From: Streptomyces sp. Ncost-T10-10d
GTDB lineage: Bacteria > Actinomycetota > Actinomycetes > Streptomycetales > Streptomycetaceae
Length of the DNA stretch: 50,675 bases
Assembly: GCF_900091955.1 (NCBI RefSeq)
Contig: NZ_FMDF01000208.1
Span: 1 to 50,675, forward strand
Direction of reading: 5' to 3'
Part shown: in pieces, positions 43,296 to 50,675 of the stretch
How positions within the stretch are numbered: position 1 is the stretch's first letter
How the letters are laid out: each line of letters opens with the position of its first letter
Notes under the pieces: model-generated
What the model saw: only the letters and a program-made list of their open reading frames with translations
Told to the model about the DNA's origin: nothing
Database searches by the model: none
Position numbers and translations under genes: made by a program

Positions 43296-43333
43296 GAAGC
43301 GGCGGCCTCCGATTTCCGGGGGGCCGCCGCTTC
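43296..43333 (-). terminator. Terminator of uvrA
   Basis: A 12-bp perfect stem GAAGCGGCGGCC/GGCCGCCGCTTC around a 14-base loop, 12 bases after the uvrA stop. Confidence 0.75.
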
Positions 43334-43345
43334 GTCGCGGTGCCG

Positions 43346-46300
43346 TCAGGCCTTGCGCGCGCGGGTCGCCTTCTTCGCCGCGGGCGTCTTCGCCTCAGCC
43401 GTCTTGGCGGTCTTGGCGGTAGCGGACTTGGCGGCCTGGCCCGCGCTCGTCCTGGCCGTGGCCGTCTTCCTGACCGGGGCCGACTTCGCAGCGACCGCCT
43501 TCTTCGTGGTCACCTTCCGCACGGGCTTACGTGCCGCGGGCACCGAGGCTTCGCTCACCCGGTCCGGGTCCAGGATGCCCTGGAGGAACTTGCCGGTGTG
43601 GCTGGCCGGAACCCCGGCGACCTGCTCCGGGGTTCCCTCGGCGACGACCAGACCGCCCCCGTTACCCCCTTCGGGGCCCATGTCGATGACCCAGTCCGCG
43701 GTCTTGACCACATCGAGGTTGTGCTCGATGACGATCACCGAGTTGCCCTTGTCGACCAGCCCGGAGAGCACCTTGATGAGCTTGCTGATGTCCTCGAAGT
43801 GCAGACCCGTGGTCGGCTCGTCCAGGACGTAGACCGTGCGGCCGGTGGAGCGCTTCTGCAGCTCGCTCGCGAGCTTCACACGCTGTGCCTCGCCGCCGGA
43901 GAGCGTCGGCGCGGACTGGCCGAGCCTGACGTATCCGAGGCCGACCTCGTGGAGCGTGCGGAGGTGACGCGCGATCGTCGGGACGGCCTCGAAGAACTCC
44001 AGGCCCTCCTCGATCGGCATGTCCAGCACCTCGGCGATGGACTTGCCCTTGTAGTGGACCTCCAGGGTCTCCCGGTTGTAGCGCGCTCCGTGGCAGACCT
44101 CGCACGGGACGTACACATCCGGCAGGAAGTTCATCTCGATCTTGATGGTGCCGTCGCCGGAGCAGTTCTCGCAGCGGCCGCCCTTGACGTTGAAGGAGAA
44201 GCGGCCCGGCAGATAGCCGCGCACCTTCGCCTCCATCGTCTCCGCGAACAGCTTGCGGACATGGTCGAAGACGCCGGTGTACGTGGCCGGGTTGGACCGG
44301 GGCGTACGGCCGATGGGCGACTGGTCGACGTGCACCACCTTGTCGACCTGGTCGTCCCCGTCGACCCGGGTGTGTCGGCCGGGCACCGACTTGGCGCCGT
44401 TCAGCTCGCGTGCCAGGTGGGTGTAGAGGATGTCGTTGACCAGCGTCGACTTTCCGGAACCCGAGACACCCGTGACGGCCGTGAGCACGCCGAGCGGGAA
44501 GGAGACGTCGATGTCCTGGAGGTTGTTCTCGCGGGCACCGTGCACCGTGAGCCTGCGTGACGGGTCGACGGGGCGCCGGATGTCGGGCATCGCGATCGAC
44601 TTCTTGCCGGTCAGATACTGACCGGTGATCGACTCACCGTTGCCCAGCAGCTCCTTGAGCGATCCGGAGTGGACCACCTTGCCGCCGTGCTCACCGGCGC
44701 CGGGGCCGATGTCGACGACCCAGTCGGCGACCTTGATGGTGTCCTCGTCGTGCTCCACGACGATGAGCGTGTTGCCCATGTCGCGGAGCCGGACCAGGGT
44801 CTCGATCAGCCGGTGGTTGTCCCGCTGGTGCAGACCGATGGACGGCTCGTCCAGCACGTACAGCACGCCGACCAGACCGGAGCCGATCTGCGTGGCCAGC
44901 CGGATGCGCTGGGCCTCGCCGCCGGACAGAGTGCCTGCCGCGCGGTTCAGCGAGAGGTAGTCGAGGCCGACGTCGACCAGGAACCTCAACCGTTCGTTGA
45001 CCTCCTTCAGCACCCGCTCGGCGATCTTCTTGTCGCGGGCGTTCAGCTTCATCCGGCCGAGGAATTCGGCGCACTCGCTGATCGACATCGCGGAGACCTC
45101 GGCAATGGACTTCTCCATCACCGTCACCGCGAGGACGATCGGCTTGAGCCTGGTGCCCTCACAGGTCGGGCAGGGCACCTCTCGCATATAGCCCTCGAAG
45201 CGCTCCCGGCTGGAGTCGCTCTCGGCCTCGGAGTGCCGCCGCTTGACGAACTGCACCGCGCCCTCGAAGGCGGGGGTGGTGTAGGCACGCTCGCGGCCGT
45301 AGCGGTTGCGGTAGCGGACCTCGGTCTGGATCTTGTGGCCGTGGAGCAGGGCCTTCTTGGCGCGCTGCGGCAGCCCGGCCCACGGGATGTCCGTACGGAA
45401 TCCGAGGGCTGTGGCGAGCGCGCCGATCAGCCGCCCGAAGTACTCCTTGGTGTGGCCGTGCGACCAGGGGTGGATCGCGCCCTCGTCGAGCGACTTCTCC
45501 TCGTCGGGGACGATCAGCTCGGGGTCGACCTCCATCCGCGTACCGATACCCGTGCAGTCGGGGCAGGCGCCGAAGGGCGAGTTGAAGGAGAAGGAGCGCG
45601 GCTCCAGCTCCTCGAAAGAGAGGTCGTCGTACGGGCAGTAGAGGTGCTCGGAGTACATCCGCTCACGCTCGGGGTCGTCCTCGGGAAGGTCGACGAAGTC
45701 GAGCACGACCATGCCGCCGGAGAGTCCGAGCGCGGTCTCGACCGAGTCGGTCAGCCGGCGCTTGGCGCTGTCCTTCACCGTGAGGCGGTCGATGACCACC
45801 TCGATGGTGTGCTTCTCCTGTTTCTTCAGCTTGGGCGGCTCGGAGAGCTGGATGGTCTCGCCGTCGACCCGGGCCCTGCTGTAGCCCTTGGTCTGCAGAT
45901 CGGCGAAGAGGTCGACGAACTCGCCCTTGCGCTCACGCACCAGCGGCGAGAGCACCTGGAAACGGCTGCCCTCGGGAAGGCCGAGCACCTTGTCGACGAT
46001 GGCCTGCGGCGACTGGCGCGAGATGGGGCGGCCGCACTCCGGGCAGTGCGGCTTGCCGATCCGGGCGAAGAGCAGCCGGAGGTAGTCGTAGACCTCCGTG
46101 ATGGTGCCGACCGTCGAGCGCGGGTTGCGCGAGGTCGACTTCTGGTCGATGGAGACTGCGGGCGAGAGGCCCTCGATGAAGTCGACGTCCGGCTTGTCCA
46201 TCTGGCCGAGGAACTGGCGGGCGTACGAGGAGAGGGACTCCACGTAGCGCCGCTGCCCCTCGGCGAAAATCGTGTCGAACGCGAGAGACGACTTGCCCGA

Positions 46301-46405
46301 CCCGGAAAGCCCGGTGAAGACGATGAGAGAGTCGCGGGGGAGGTCGAGCGAGACGTTCTTGAGGTTGTGCTCGCGAGCGCCACGGACGATGAGACGGTCG
46401 GCCAC
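43346..46405 (-). CDS. uvrA: Excinuclease ABC subunit A
   Basis: A 1019-residue damage-recognition ATPase. Two ABC modules are visible: Walker A GLSGSGKSSL near residue 35 and GVSGSGKSTL near 650, signatures TLSGGEAQRIRLA and TLSGGEAQRVKLA, Walker B YVLDEPSIGLH and YVLDEPTTGLH. Zinc sites include CPECGRP, CPTCEG and CENCSGDG. After the conserved end (about residue 950) comes a tail of about 65 residues rich in Lys, Ala, Thr and Arg, ending KKATRARKA. Start is GTG at 46405. The spacer to the divergent gene holds no SOS box I can see. Confidence 0.95.
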   Translation of the reverse strand: MADRLIVRGAREHNLKNVSLDLPRDSLIVFTGLSGSGKSSLAFDTIFAEGQRRYVESLSSYARQFLGQMDKPDVDFIEGLSPAVSIDQKSTSRNPRSTVGTITEVYDYLRLLFARIGKPHCPECGRPISRQSPQAIVDKVLGLPEGSRFQVLSPLVRERKGEFVDLFADLQTKGYSRARVDGETIQLSEPPKLKKQEKHTIEVVIDRLTVKDSAKRRLTDSVETALGLSGGMVVLDFVDLPEDDPERERMYSEHLYCPYDDLSFEELEPRSFSFNSPFGACPDCTGIGTRMEVDPELIVPDEEKSLDEGAIHPWSHGHTKEYFGRLIGALATALGFRTDIPWAGLPQRAKKALLHGHKIQTEVRYRNRYGRERAYTTPAFEGAVQFVKRRHSEAESDSSRERFEGYMREVPCPTCEGTRLKPIVLAVTVMEKSIAEVSAMSISECAEFLGRMKLNARDKKIAERVLKEVNERLRFLVDVGLDYLSLNRAAGTLSGGEAQRIRLATQIGSGLVGVLYVLDEPSIGLHQRDNHRLIETLVRLRDMGNTLIVVEHDEDTIKVADWVVDIGPGAGEHGGKVVHSGSLKELLGNGESITGQYLTGKKSIAMPDIRRPVDPSRRLTVHGARENNLQDIDVSFPLGVLTAVTGVSGSGKSTLVNDILYTHLARELNGAKSVPGRHTRVDGDDQVDKVVHVDQSPIGRTPRSNPATYTGVFDHVRKLFAETMEAKVRGYLPGRFSFNVKGGRCENCSGDGTIKIEMNFLPDVYVPCEVCHGARYNRETLEVHYKGKSIAEVLDMPIEEGLEFFEAVPTIARHLRTLHEVGLGYVRLGQSAPTLSGGEAQRVKLASELQKRSTGRTVYVLDEPTTGLHFEDISKLIKVLSGLVDKGNSVIVIEHNLDVVKTADWVIDMGPEGGNGGGLVVAEGTPEQVAGVPASHTGKFLQGILDPDRVSEASVPAARKPVRKVTTKKAVAAKSAPVRKTATARTSAGQAAKSATAKTAKTAEAKTPAAKKATRARKA

Positions 46406-46544
46406 GCCGGTCCGCACCTTTCTAGAGAGAAGTGGGGGAACTGAGCCCCTGTCCCAGGGTATGGGGGGCGCCACAGCGATGTACGAAGCTTTCGACTCCG
46501 AGCGTATAGCACGCGCATTCGATTTACGGACGGCCGCAGACTCC

Positions 46545-46573
46545 TTCACCCGAATGAGTGGCGAGGCTAGGCT
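46545..46573 (+). promoter_or_regulatory. Leaderless promoter of the DinB-like gene
   Basis: TTCACC (46545-46550), 17 bases, TAGGCT (46568-46573), seven bases, then the ATG at 46581. Both hexamers and their spacing fit the housekeeping consensus. Confidence 0.6.
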
Positions 46574-46580
46574 CAGCCTC

Positions 46581-47270
46581 ATGATTGATCATGCGCACGA
46601 CCTGGACGCCGTACGTGAAGCGACCGATCGGCTGCTCAGCGCCACCGGGAAATTGGACGACGCCGCACTCGCCGAGCCGTCGCGATTGCCGGGCTGGAGC
46701 CGCGGCCATGTCGTCGCGCACCTCTCTCGTAACGCCGACGCGCTCGTAAATGTTCTCCAGGGCCGGCCGATGTACGCAGACAGCGAAACCCGCGACCGCG
46801 ACATCGAGCGCGACGCACCCCGGCCGAAGGCCGAGCAGCTGGCCGACCTCGCCGAGAGCGCGGCCCGCTTCGTGGACGCCGCCTCGGGCCCGGCCGACTG
46901 GTCCCGCACGGTCACGCTGCGCAACGGCGTGACCGATTCGGCCTCCCGGATCCCCTTCCGCCGCCGCATCGAGGTCGAGCTGCACCATGTCGACCTGGGC
47001 ATCGGTTACGAGCTGGAGGACCTCCCGGACGAGTTCGTCACCCGGGAGATCGGCTTCCTCGCCGAGCGGTTCGGCGGGCACCCCGGTGTCGTGTCCACGG
47101 GTGTGGCCGACGACAAGGGCCGGACCTGGACGACGGGCGGCGGCGCGGAAGGTGGTCCTGTCACGGTCCGCGGTACGGCCCCCGAGCTGCTCGGCTGGCT
47201 CTGCGGACGCCGTGACGGCTCGGCGCTGACCGTCGAAGGCGGCCCCCTTCCCGCGCTGCCCCCGCTATAG
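46581..47270 (+). CDS. DinB/maleylpyruvate isomerase family protein
   Basis: A 229-residue protein of the mycothiol-dependent maleylpyruvate isomerase N-terminal (MDMPI/DinB) fold. PGWSRGHVVAHLSRNADAL holds the first metal histidine (VAHL), and VELHHVDLGIGYE supplies the others. A C-terminal sterol-carrier-like region (VRGTAPELLGWLCGRR) follows. Members act in mycothiol-linked isomerisation or detoxification; the substrate is unknown. The start is fixed by the leaderless promoter. Confidence 0.88.
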   Translation: MIDHAHDLDAVREATDRLLSATGKLDDAALAEPSRLPGWSRGHVVAHLSRNADALVNVLQGRPMYADSETRDRDIERDAPRPKAEQLADLAESAARFVDAASGPADWSRTVTLRNGVTDSASRIPFRRRIEVELHHVDLGIGYELEDLPDEFVTREIGFLAERFGGHPGVVSTGVADDKGRTWTTGGGAEGGPVTVRGTAPELLGWLCGRRDGSALTVEGGPLPALPPL

Positions 47271-47273
47271 GCT
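47268..47273 (+). promoter_or_regulatory. -10 element of the metallo-hydrolase gene
   Basis: TAGGCT overlaps the stop codon of the DinB-like gene and is followed by seven bases and the next ATG. It could start a second, leaderless transcript. Confidence 0.45.
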
Positions 47274-47280
47274 GAGACGT

Positions 47281-47937
47281 ATGACGTACAGCGGAACGGT
47301 CAAGGTCGGCGGGCGTGCGGATGTACACGAGTTGACGGATCTGATGATCTCCAAGGTCGCCGTCGGCCCGATGAACAACAACGCCTATCTGCTGCGCTGC
47401 CGGGCCACCGGCGAGCAGCTCCTGATCGACGCGGCCAACGAGGCCGGGACCCTGCTGCGACTGATCGGTGACGACGGCATCACCTCCGTCGTCACCACCC
47501 ATCGGCACGGCGACCACTGGCAGGCACTCGGCGAGGTGGTGGCGGCCACCGGCGCGCGTACGTACGCCGGGCGGTACGACGCCGAGGGCATCCCGGTCCC
47601 GACCGATGTCCTGGTCGACGACAACGGCACGATCCAGGTGGGCCGGGTCGCCCTGACCGCCCGTCACCTCGTCGGTCACACCCCCGGCTCCATCGCGCTG
47701 ATCTACGACGACCCGCACGGCGCCCCGCATCTGTTCACCGGGGACTGCCTCTTCCCCGGCGGCGTCGGCAATACGCACAAGGATCCCGAGGCCTTCGCGA
47801 ACCTGCTCCACGACGTGGAGACCAAGCTCTTCGACCAGTTGCCCGACGAGACCTGGGTCTACCCGGGCCACGGTCACGACACCACGCTCGGCGACGAGCG
47901 CCCGCAGCTGCCGCAGTGGCGCGCCCGCGGCTGGTGA
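47281..47937 (+). CDS. Metallo-beta-lactamase-fold hydrolase (glyoxalase II-like)
   Basis: A 218-residue MBL-fold protein. The metal motif H-x-H-x-D-H is THRHGDHWQ. Further ligands are in HLVGHTPGSIAL, FTGDCLFPGG and YPGHGHDTTLGDE. The pattern is closest to glyoxalase II-type thioester hydrolases; the true substrate is unknown, though the mycothiol-linked neighbour makes a mycothiol thioester a fair guess. Starts 10 bases after the DinB-like gene. Confidence 0.9.
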   Translation: MTYSGTVKVGGRADVHELTDLMISKVAVGPMNNNAYLLRCRATGEQLLIDAANEAGTLLRLIGDDGITSVVTTHRHGDHWQALGEVVAATGARTYAGRYDAEGIPVPTDVLVDDNGTIQVGRVALTARHLVGHTPGSIALIYDDPHGAPHLFTGDCLFPGGVGNTHKDPEAFANLLHDVETKLFDQLPDETWVYPGHGHDTTLGDERPQLPQWRARGW

Positions 47938-47971
47938 CAGCAGCCGCAGGGACGCTCTCCACCCGTGAAGA

Positions 47972-48016
47972 CACCGGCCGGGGCGGGCAACGGACAGTTG
48001 CTCGCCCCGGCCGGTG
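47972..48016. terminator. Bidirectional terminator between the hydrolase and terC
   Basis: A 14-bp outer stem CACCGGCCGGGGCG/CGCCCCGGCCGGTG and a further inner stem GCAAC/GTTGC around GGACA, between two convergent genes. Confidence 0.8.
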
Positions 48017-48060
48017 CCGGTTCCTGCCCGGCCGGACAGCCGCCGGGCCGTCCGCCACGA

Positions 48061-49068
48061 TCAGGCGTCGACGCTGGAACCCTTTTCCGCGGCTGCCCCG
48101 TCCGCTTCCTCGGCCGTGTCGGCCTGCTCCTGCTTCTTGTTGGCGATGAGGCTGGTGATCGTGGTGATCACCAGCACGCCGCAGATGACGCCGAGCGAGA
48201 CCGGGATGGAGATCTCGGGAACGTGCACTCCGGACTCGTGCAGTGCATGCAGTACCAGCTTCACGCCGATGAAGCCGAGGATGACCGAGAGGCCGTAGCT
48301 GAGGTGGACCAGCTTCTTCAGCAGCCCTCCGATCAGGAAGTACAGCTGCCGCAGCCCCATCAGCGCGAAGGCGTTGGCGGTGAAGACGATGTACGGGTCC
48401 TGGGTCAGGCCGAAGATCGCGGGGATGGAGTCCAGGGCGAACAGCACATCGGTGGTGCCGATGGCGAGCATGACGACCATCAGCGGCGTCAGGACGCGCT
48501 TGCCGTTGTTACGGATGAAGAGCTTGGTGCCGTGGTACCGGTCGGCGACCCCGAAGCGGCGCTCGATCGTCTTGAGGAGTCGGTTCTCCTCGAACTCCTC
48601 CTCTTCCTCGTCGGCCCGCGCCTCCTGGATGAGCTTCCAGGCGGTGTAGATCAGGAACGCGCCGAAGATGTAGAAGACCCACGAGAAGTTGGCGATGACG
48701 GCGGCACCGGCGGCGATGAAGACCGCTCGCAGCACCAGCGCGATCAGCACGCCGACGAGCAGCACCCGTTGCTGGAGGTGGGAGGGGACCGAGAACTTCG
48801 CCATGATCAGGACGAAGACGAAGAGGTTGTCCACGCTGAGCGACTTCTCGGTGATGAAGCCGGCGAAGAACTCGCCCGACGCCTGACTCTCGCCGAAGAC
48901 CAGCAGGCCGAGTCCGAAGAGCGCGGCCAGTGCGATCCAGATGATCGTCCAGATTCCGGCTTCCTTGGTCGTCACGTCATGGGGTTTGCGCCCGATGAAG
49001 AAGTCGACGGCAATAAGGGCTGACAGACCAAGAATGGTCAGCACCCAGAGGGTCCATGAAACGTCCAC
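48061..49068 (-). CDS. terC: TerC-family membrane protein, probable Mn2+ exporter
   Basis: A 335-residue integral membrane protein with about eight or nine helices. Typical TerC motifs are ITEKSLSVDNLFVFVLIM and GTTDVLFALDSIPAIFGLT, each with membrane-embedded acidic residues, and an acidic cytoplasmic loop (ADEEEEEFEENR). TerC/Alx proteins export manganese and help metalate secreted proteins. The GTG start has GGAGG four bases upstream; this site can be sequestered by the riboswitch expression platform upstream. The protein ends with a charged tail. Confidence 0.92.
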   Translation of the reverse strand: MDVSWTLWVLTILGLSALIAVDFFIGRKPHDVTTKEAGIWTIIWIALAALFGLGLLVFGESQASGEFFAGFITEKSLSVDNLFVFVLIMAKFSVPSHLQQRVLLVGVLIALVLRAVFIAAGAAVIANFSWVFYIFGAFLIYTAWKLIQEARADEEEEEFEENRLLKTIERRFGVADRYHGTKLFIRNNGKRVLTPLMVVMLAIGTTDVLFALDSIPAIFGLTQDPYIVFTANAFALMGLRQLYFLIGGLLKKLVHLSYGLSVILGFIGVKLVLHALHESGVHVPEISIPVSLGVICGVLVITTITSLIANKKQEQADTAEEADGAAAEKGSSVDA

Positions 49069-49115
49069 TGCGCCTCCGGCAGTTCGCTACGGCTACTGAT
49101 CAGCGTCGTCGCTGC

Positions 49116-49225
49116 CGGAGGTCTCTTCCACCCGGGCGCACGGGCTGCGCGCCACGGGCCGACGCCCCGGGACCGGTCACAGTCCGTACTGACGGGCACG
49201 CCGCGTATGGGAGTACTCCCCTCCG
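49116..49225 (-). promoter_or_regulatory. yybP-ykoY manganese riboswitch of terC
   Basis: The minus-strand leader starts with CGGAGG followed by GGAGTA, and ends GGAAGAGACCTCCG. The two conserved internal-loop motifs (GGGGAGUA and GAGACC) and the closing stem P1 (CGGAGG with CCUCCG) match the yybP-ykoY class. The position, upstream of a TerC-family gene, is the classical one. Confidence 0.8.
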
Positions 49226-49332
49226 CTCAAAGAACAGTACAGGGAACACCAAGGAAAGGTAAAGAGGAGGGTAAAGATCTTCCAAAAGAGCAGGTCGGGG
49301 GCGCTGATAGGTAGTCGCTGCCGCTGCAGGGC

Positions 49333-50675
49333 TCAGGGGCGCCGGGGGCGGCGGGCCGCGGCCACCCTGGCGAGCACCTGCTGAAGGACCCGGCTGCCGG
49401 GCGGCATTCTCAGCGGCTCGTACGTCCAGGCGTGGCCTACCCAGGGATCGGCCAGGTGGTCGTCGGCGACCGGCGTGATCCGGAGCAGCGAGCGCCACAG
49501 CGGGTCGAGCACCGGCCCGTACGCGCCGGCGTCCTCGCGGTCCGCGACCATCAGCAGATGGACGCCGACCGAGGGCCCCTCGTCCGCGAGGTAGCGCAGC
49601 TGGGTGACGGCCCGGTCGTCGAAGCCGTGCGGGAAGTCGTTGACGATCAGCAGCTGTTCGCCCGTGTCGAGGTCCGGCGGAAGCGAATCGGCGGCGCCGG
49701 CCCTGATCGCCATCTGCACCAGGTCGACGCGCCGGGTGAGCTGCGCGAGGACCGAGGCCACTCCCCCGGCTCCGGCGGCGGGCGGCCCGGCGAGGGCCCC
49801 GGATCCGACCAGGGGGGCGAGTGCTCCGGCCGCCGAACCCGCGGGGTCGATGACATGGACGGAGAACTCGTCGGCCGGGTAGACGGCCAGCAGCCGGGCC
49901 GCGTGCGCGACCGCGTTCTCCATGGCCAGGCGGCGCAGTTGGGCGGTGTCCATCAGAGCTGCGGCCTCGGAGGCCGTACGGCCGCTGTCGACCCAGATCC
50001 CTCGCTCCAGAGGGAGCCGGACCAGTAGTGGGATTCGCAGCTCGGGACTCTCGGGCAGATGGAGGTCGCCGATGCGCAGCGCCATGGGGATCTCCATAGG
50101 GACGCGGTAGGCGTGCCAGGCAGGGTTGTCCCATCCCGCGTACGCAGCGGGGAGTGCGGGTTCCACGACGGCGGACTCGGCGGCGAGCTGGGCGAGGTCG
50201 CGATCGAGGACCTCGCGGGCCCGGGCGGTCAGCTCGTCGCGCTTGGCACGGGCCTGTTCGCGGGCCCGGTCGCCGGCGCCGCCGATCCGGTTGCGCGGGT
50301 CGGACAGGGTCCGGTCGAGCTCCTGCTCCATGCGGGACTCTGCGAAGTCGACGGCGCTGCGGTACGCGGCGGTGGTGCGGGCCAGGTCCTCGAACATGCC
50401 CCATATCTGGTTGTAGAGGCGCTCCTCCATGGACCAGCCGGTCGCGTCCCCGGCGACGGGCCGGGCGGCGTGGCCCGGCTCGGCGGGCGGGGCGGTGGGA
50501 GGGGGCGGCGGCGGTGCGGATGCCTGGCGGCGCGGGTGCGCGTAGTTGATGGGGCCGCCCGTCGGGGCCGCGGAAGGCTCGGCGAGCGGCGTCGGGGGGC
50601 CGGGTGGCCGTCGGCGGTGCGACGGGAGGCCGGTCCCCGTCCGAGGGCGGTACGGGGCCCGTGCCGTGACCGACC
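49333..50675 (-). CDS. Ter-associated protein, C-terminal part (5' end outside window)
   Basis: The reading frame runs from the stop at 49333 to the window edge without a stop. An ATG at 50430 has no ribosome site, and upstream of it the frame encodes a Pro-rich linker, so I treat the gene as partial. The visible part begins with a linker (PPPPPTAPPAEPG), then WSMEERLYNQIWGMFEDL, a coiled charged region (about 90 residues), a strand EIPMALRIGDLHLPE, and a nucleotide/FtsK-like or vWA-like domain (VHVIDPAG, LLIVNDFPHGFDDRA, VGVHLLMVADRED, WRSLLRITPV). From memory, streptomycete proteins of this kind carry an N-terminal TerD domain; that part is not in view. Confidence 0.65.
   Translation of the reverse strand, partial: SVTARAPYRPRTGTGLPSHRRRPPGPPTPLAEPSAAPTGGPINYAHPRRQASAPPPPPPTAPPAEPGHAARPVAGDATGWSMEERLYNQIWGMFEDLARTTAAYRSAVDFAESRMEQELDRTLSDPRNRIGGAGDRAREQARAKRDELTARAREVLDRDLAQLAAESAVVEPALPAAYAGWDNPAWHAYRVPMEIPMALRIGDLHLPESPELRIPLLVRLPLERGIWVDSGRTASEAAALMDTAQLRRLAMENAVAHAARLLAVYPADEFSVHVIDPAGSAAGALAPLVGSGALAGPPAAGAGGVASVLAQLTRRVDLVQMAIRAGAADSLPPDLDTGEQLLIVNDFPHGFDDRAVTQLRYLADEGPSVGVHLLMVADREDAGAYGPVLDPLWRSLLRITPVADDHLADPWVGHAWTYEPLRMPPGSRVLQQVLARVAAARRPRRP

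Noticed and set aside
44669..46444. Plus-strand open frame of nearly 600 codons inside uvrA
   Set aside because: It is antisense to the ATPase modules of uvrA and has no ribosome site or recognisable domain.
46406..46580. SOS (LexA) or PafBC box upstream of uvrA
   Set aside because: No CGAAC-N4-GTTCG-like site is present; CGAA-GCT-TTCG at 46484-46494 has the wrong spacing, and no TGTCRGTG-N8-TANNNT match was seen on the minus strand.
50430..50432. ATG at 50430 as the start of the Ter-associated gene
   Set aside because: No ribosome site precedes it, and the open frame continues upstream through a Pro-rich linker to the window edge.

Overview
The window is chromosomal DNA of a Streptomyces-type actinomycete. 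It is very GC-rich with G/C at third codon positions, starts genes often with GTG or TTG, has many four-base stop/start overlaps, and carries actinobacterial marker genes (whiA, an RbpA-family protein, opcA, the sufRBDCSU cluster with a Rieske ferredoxin and sufT). Gene content and order resemble the core region of Streptomyces chromosomes that carries central carbon metabolism. No phage, transposon, integrase, tRNA, rRNA or CRISPR array was found.

Layout. 1-2 kb: dapA-family and dapD genes (lysine/diaminopimelate) converge so tightly that their stop codons share CTAG. 2-8 kb: accessory genes, namely an MFS transporter, a divergent HxlR-peroxiredoxin fusion, an SMR efflux/TetR pair, a membrane protein and a secreted beta-rich protein. 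8-14.7 kb: the iron-sulfur assembly operon sufR-B-D-(Rieske)-C-S-U-T on the minus strand, with a SufR-type operator lying over its own promoter and start codon. 14.8-19 kb: a two-gene ABC exporter, then heme A synthase (ctaA), a small unknown gene and heme O synthase (ctaB). 19.05-19.49 kb: a gene-free stretch with a 32-bp tandem repeat array. 19.5-26 kb: the pentose phosphate operon tkt-tal-zwf-opcA-pgl. 26-30.3 kb: a VOC protein, then pgi with two bacterial PH-domain membrane proteins downstream. 30.4-34.3 kb: an RbpA paralogue, secG, and the glycolytic cluster gap-pgk-tpiA.

34.6-39.7 kb: the uvrC-rapZ-glmR-whiA operon, which couples DNA repair, cell-wall sugar control and sporulation control. 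A DNA-damage (PafBC/RecA-independent) type promoter lies directly in front of uvrC. 39.8-42.5 kb: a secreted papain-like protease, a cell-surface partner protein, and an HTH regulator with its own array of repeated GTGAACG sites. 42.5-46.4 kb: a Tat-exported Rieske lipoprotein, a strongly G-rich spacer and uvrA, whose product ends in a histone-like Lys/Ala tail. 46.6-50.7 kb: a leaderless DinB/maleylpyruvate-isomerase-like gene and a metallo-beta-lactamase-fold gene, a terC gene behind a recognisable yybP-ykoY manganese riboswitch, and the 3' part of a large Ter-associated gene that runs off the window.

The most rewarding non-coding signals are the terC riboswitch (the two competing pairings can be read directly), the PafBC-like uvrC promoter, the SufR operator, the 32-bp repeat array between ctaB and tkt, and the GTGAACG sites by the HTH gene. 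Several genes have a -10 hexamer 6-8 bases before the start codon and are probably translated from leaderless mRNAs. Gene identities rest on motif recognition without database searches.
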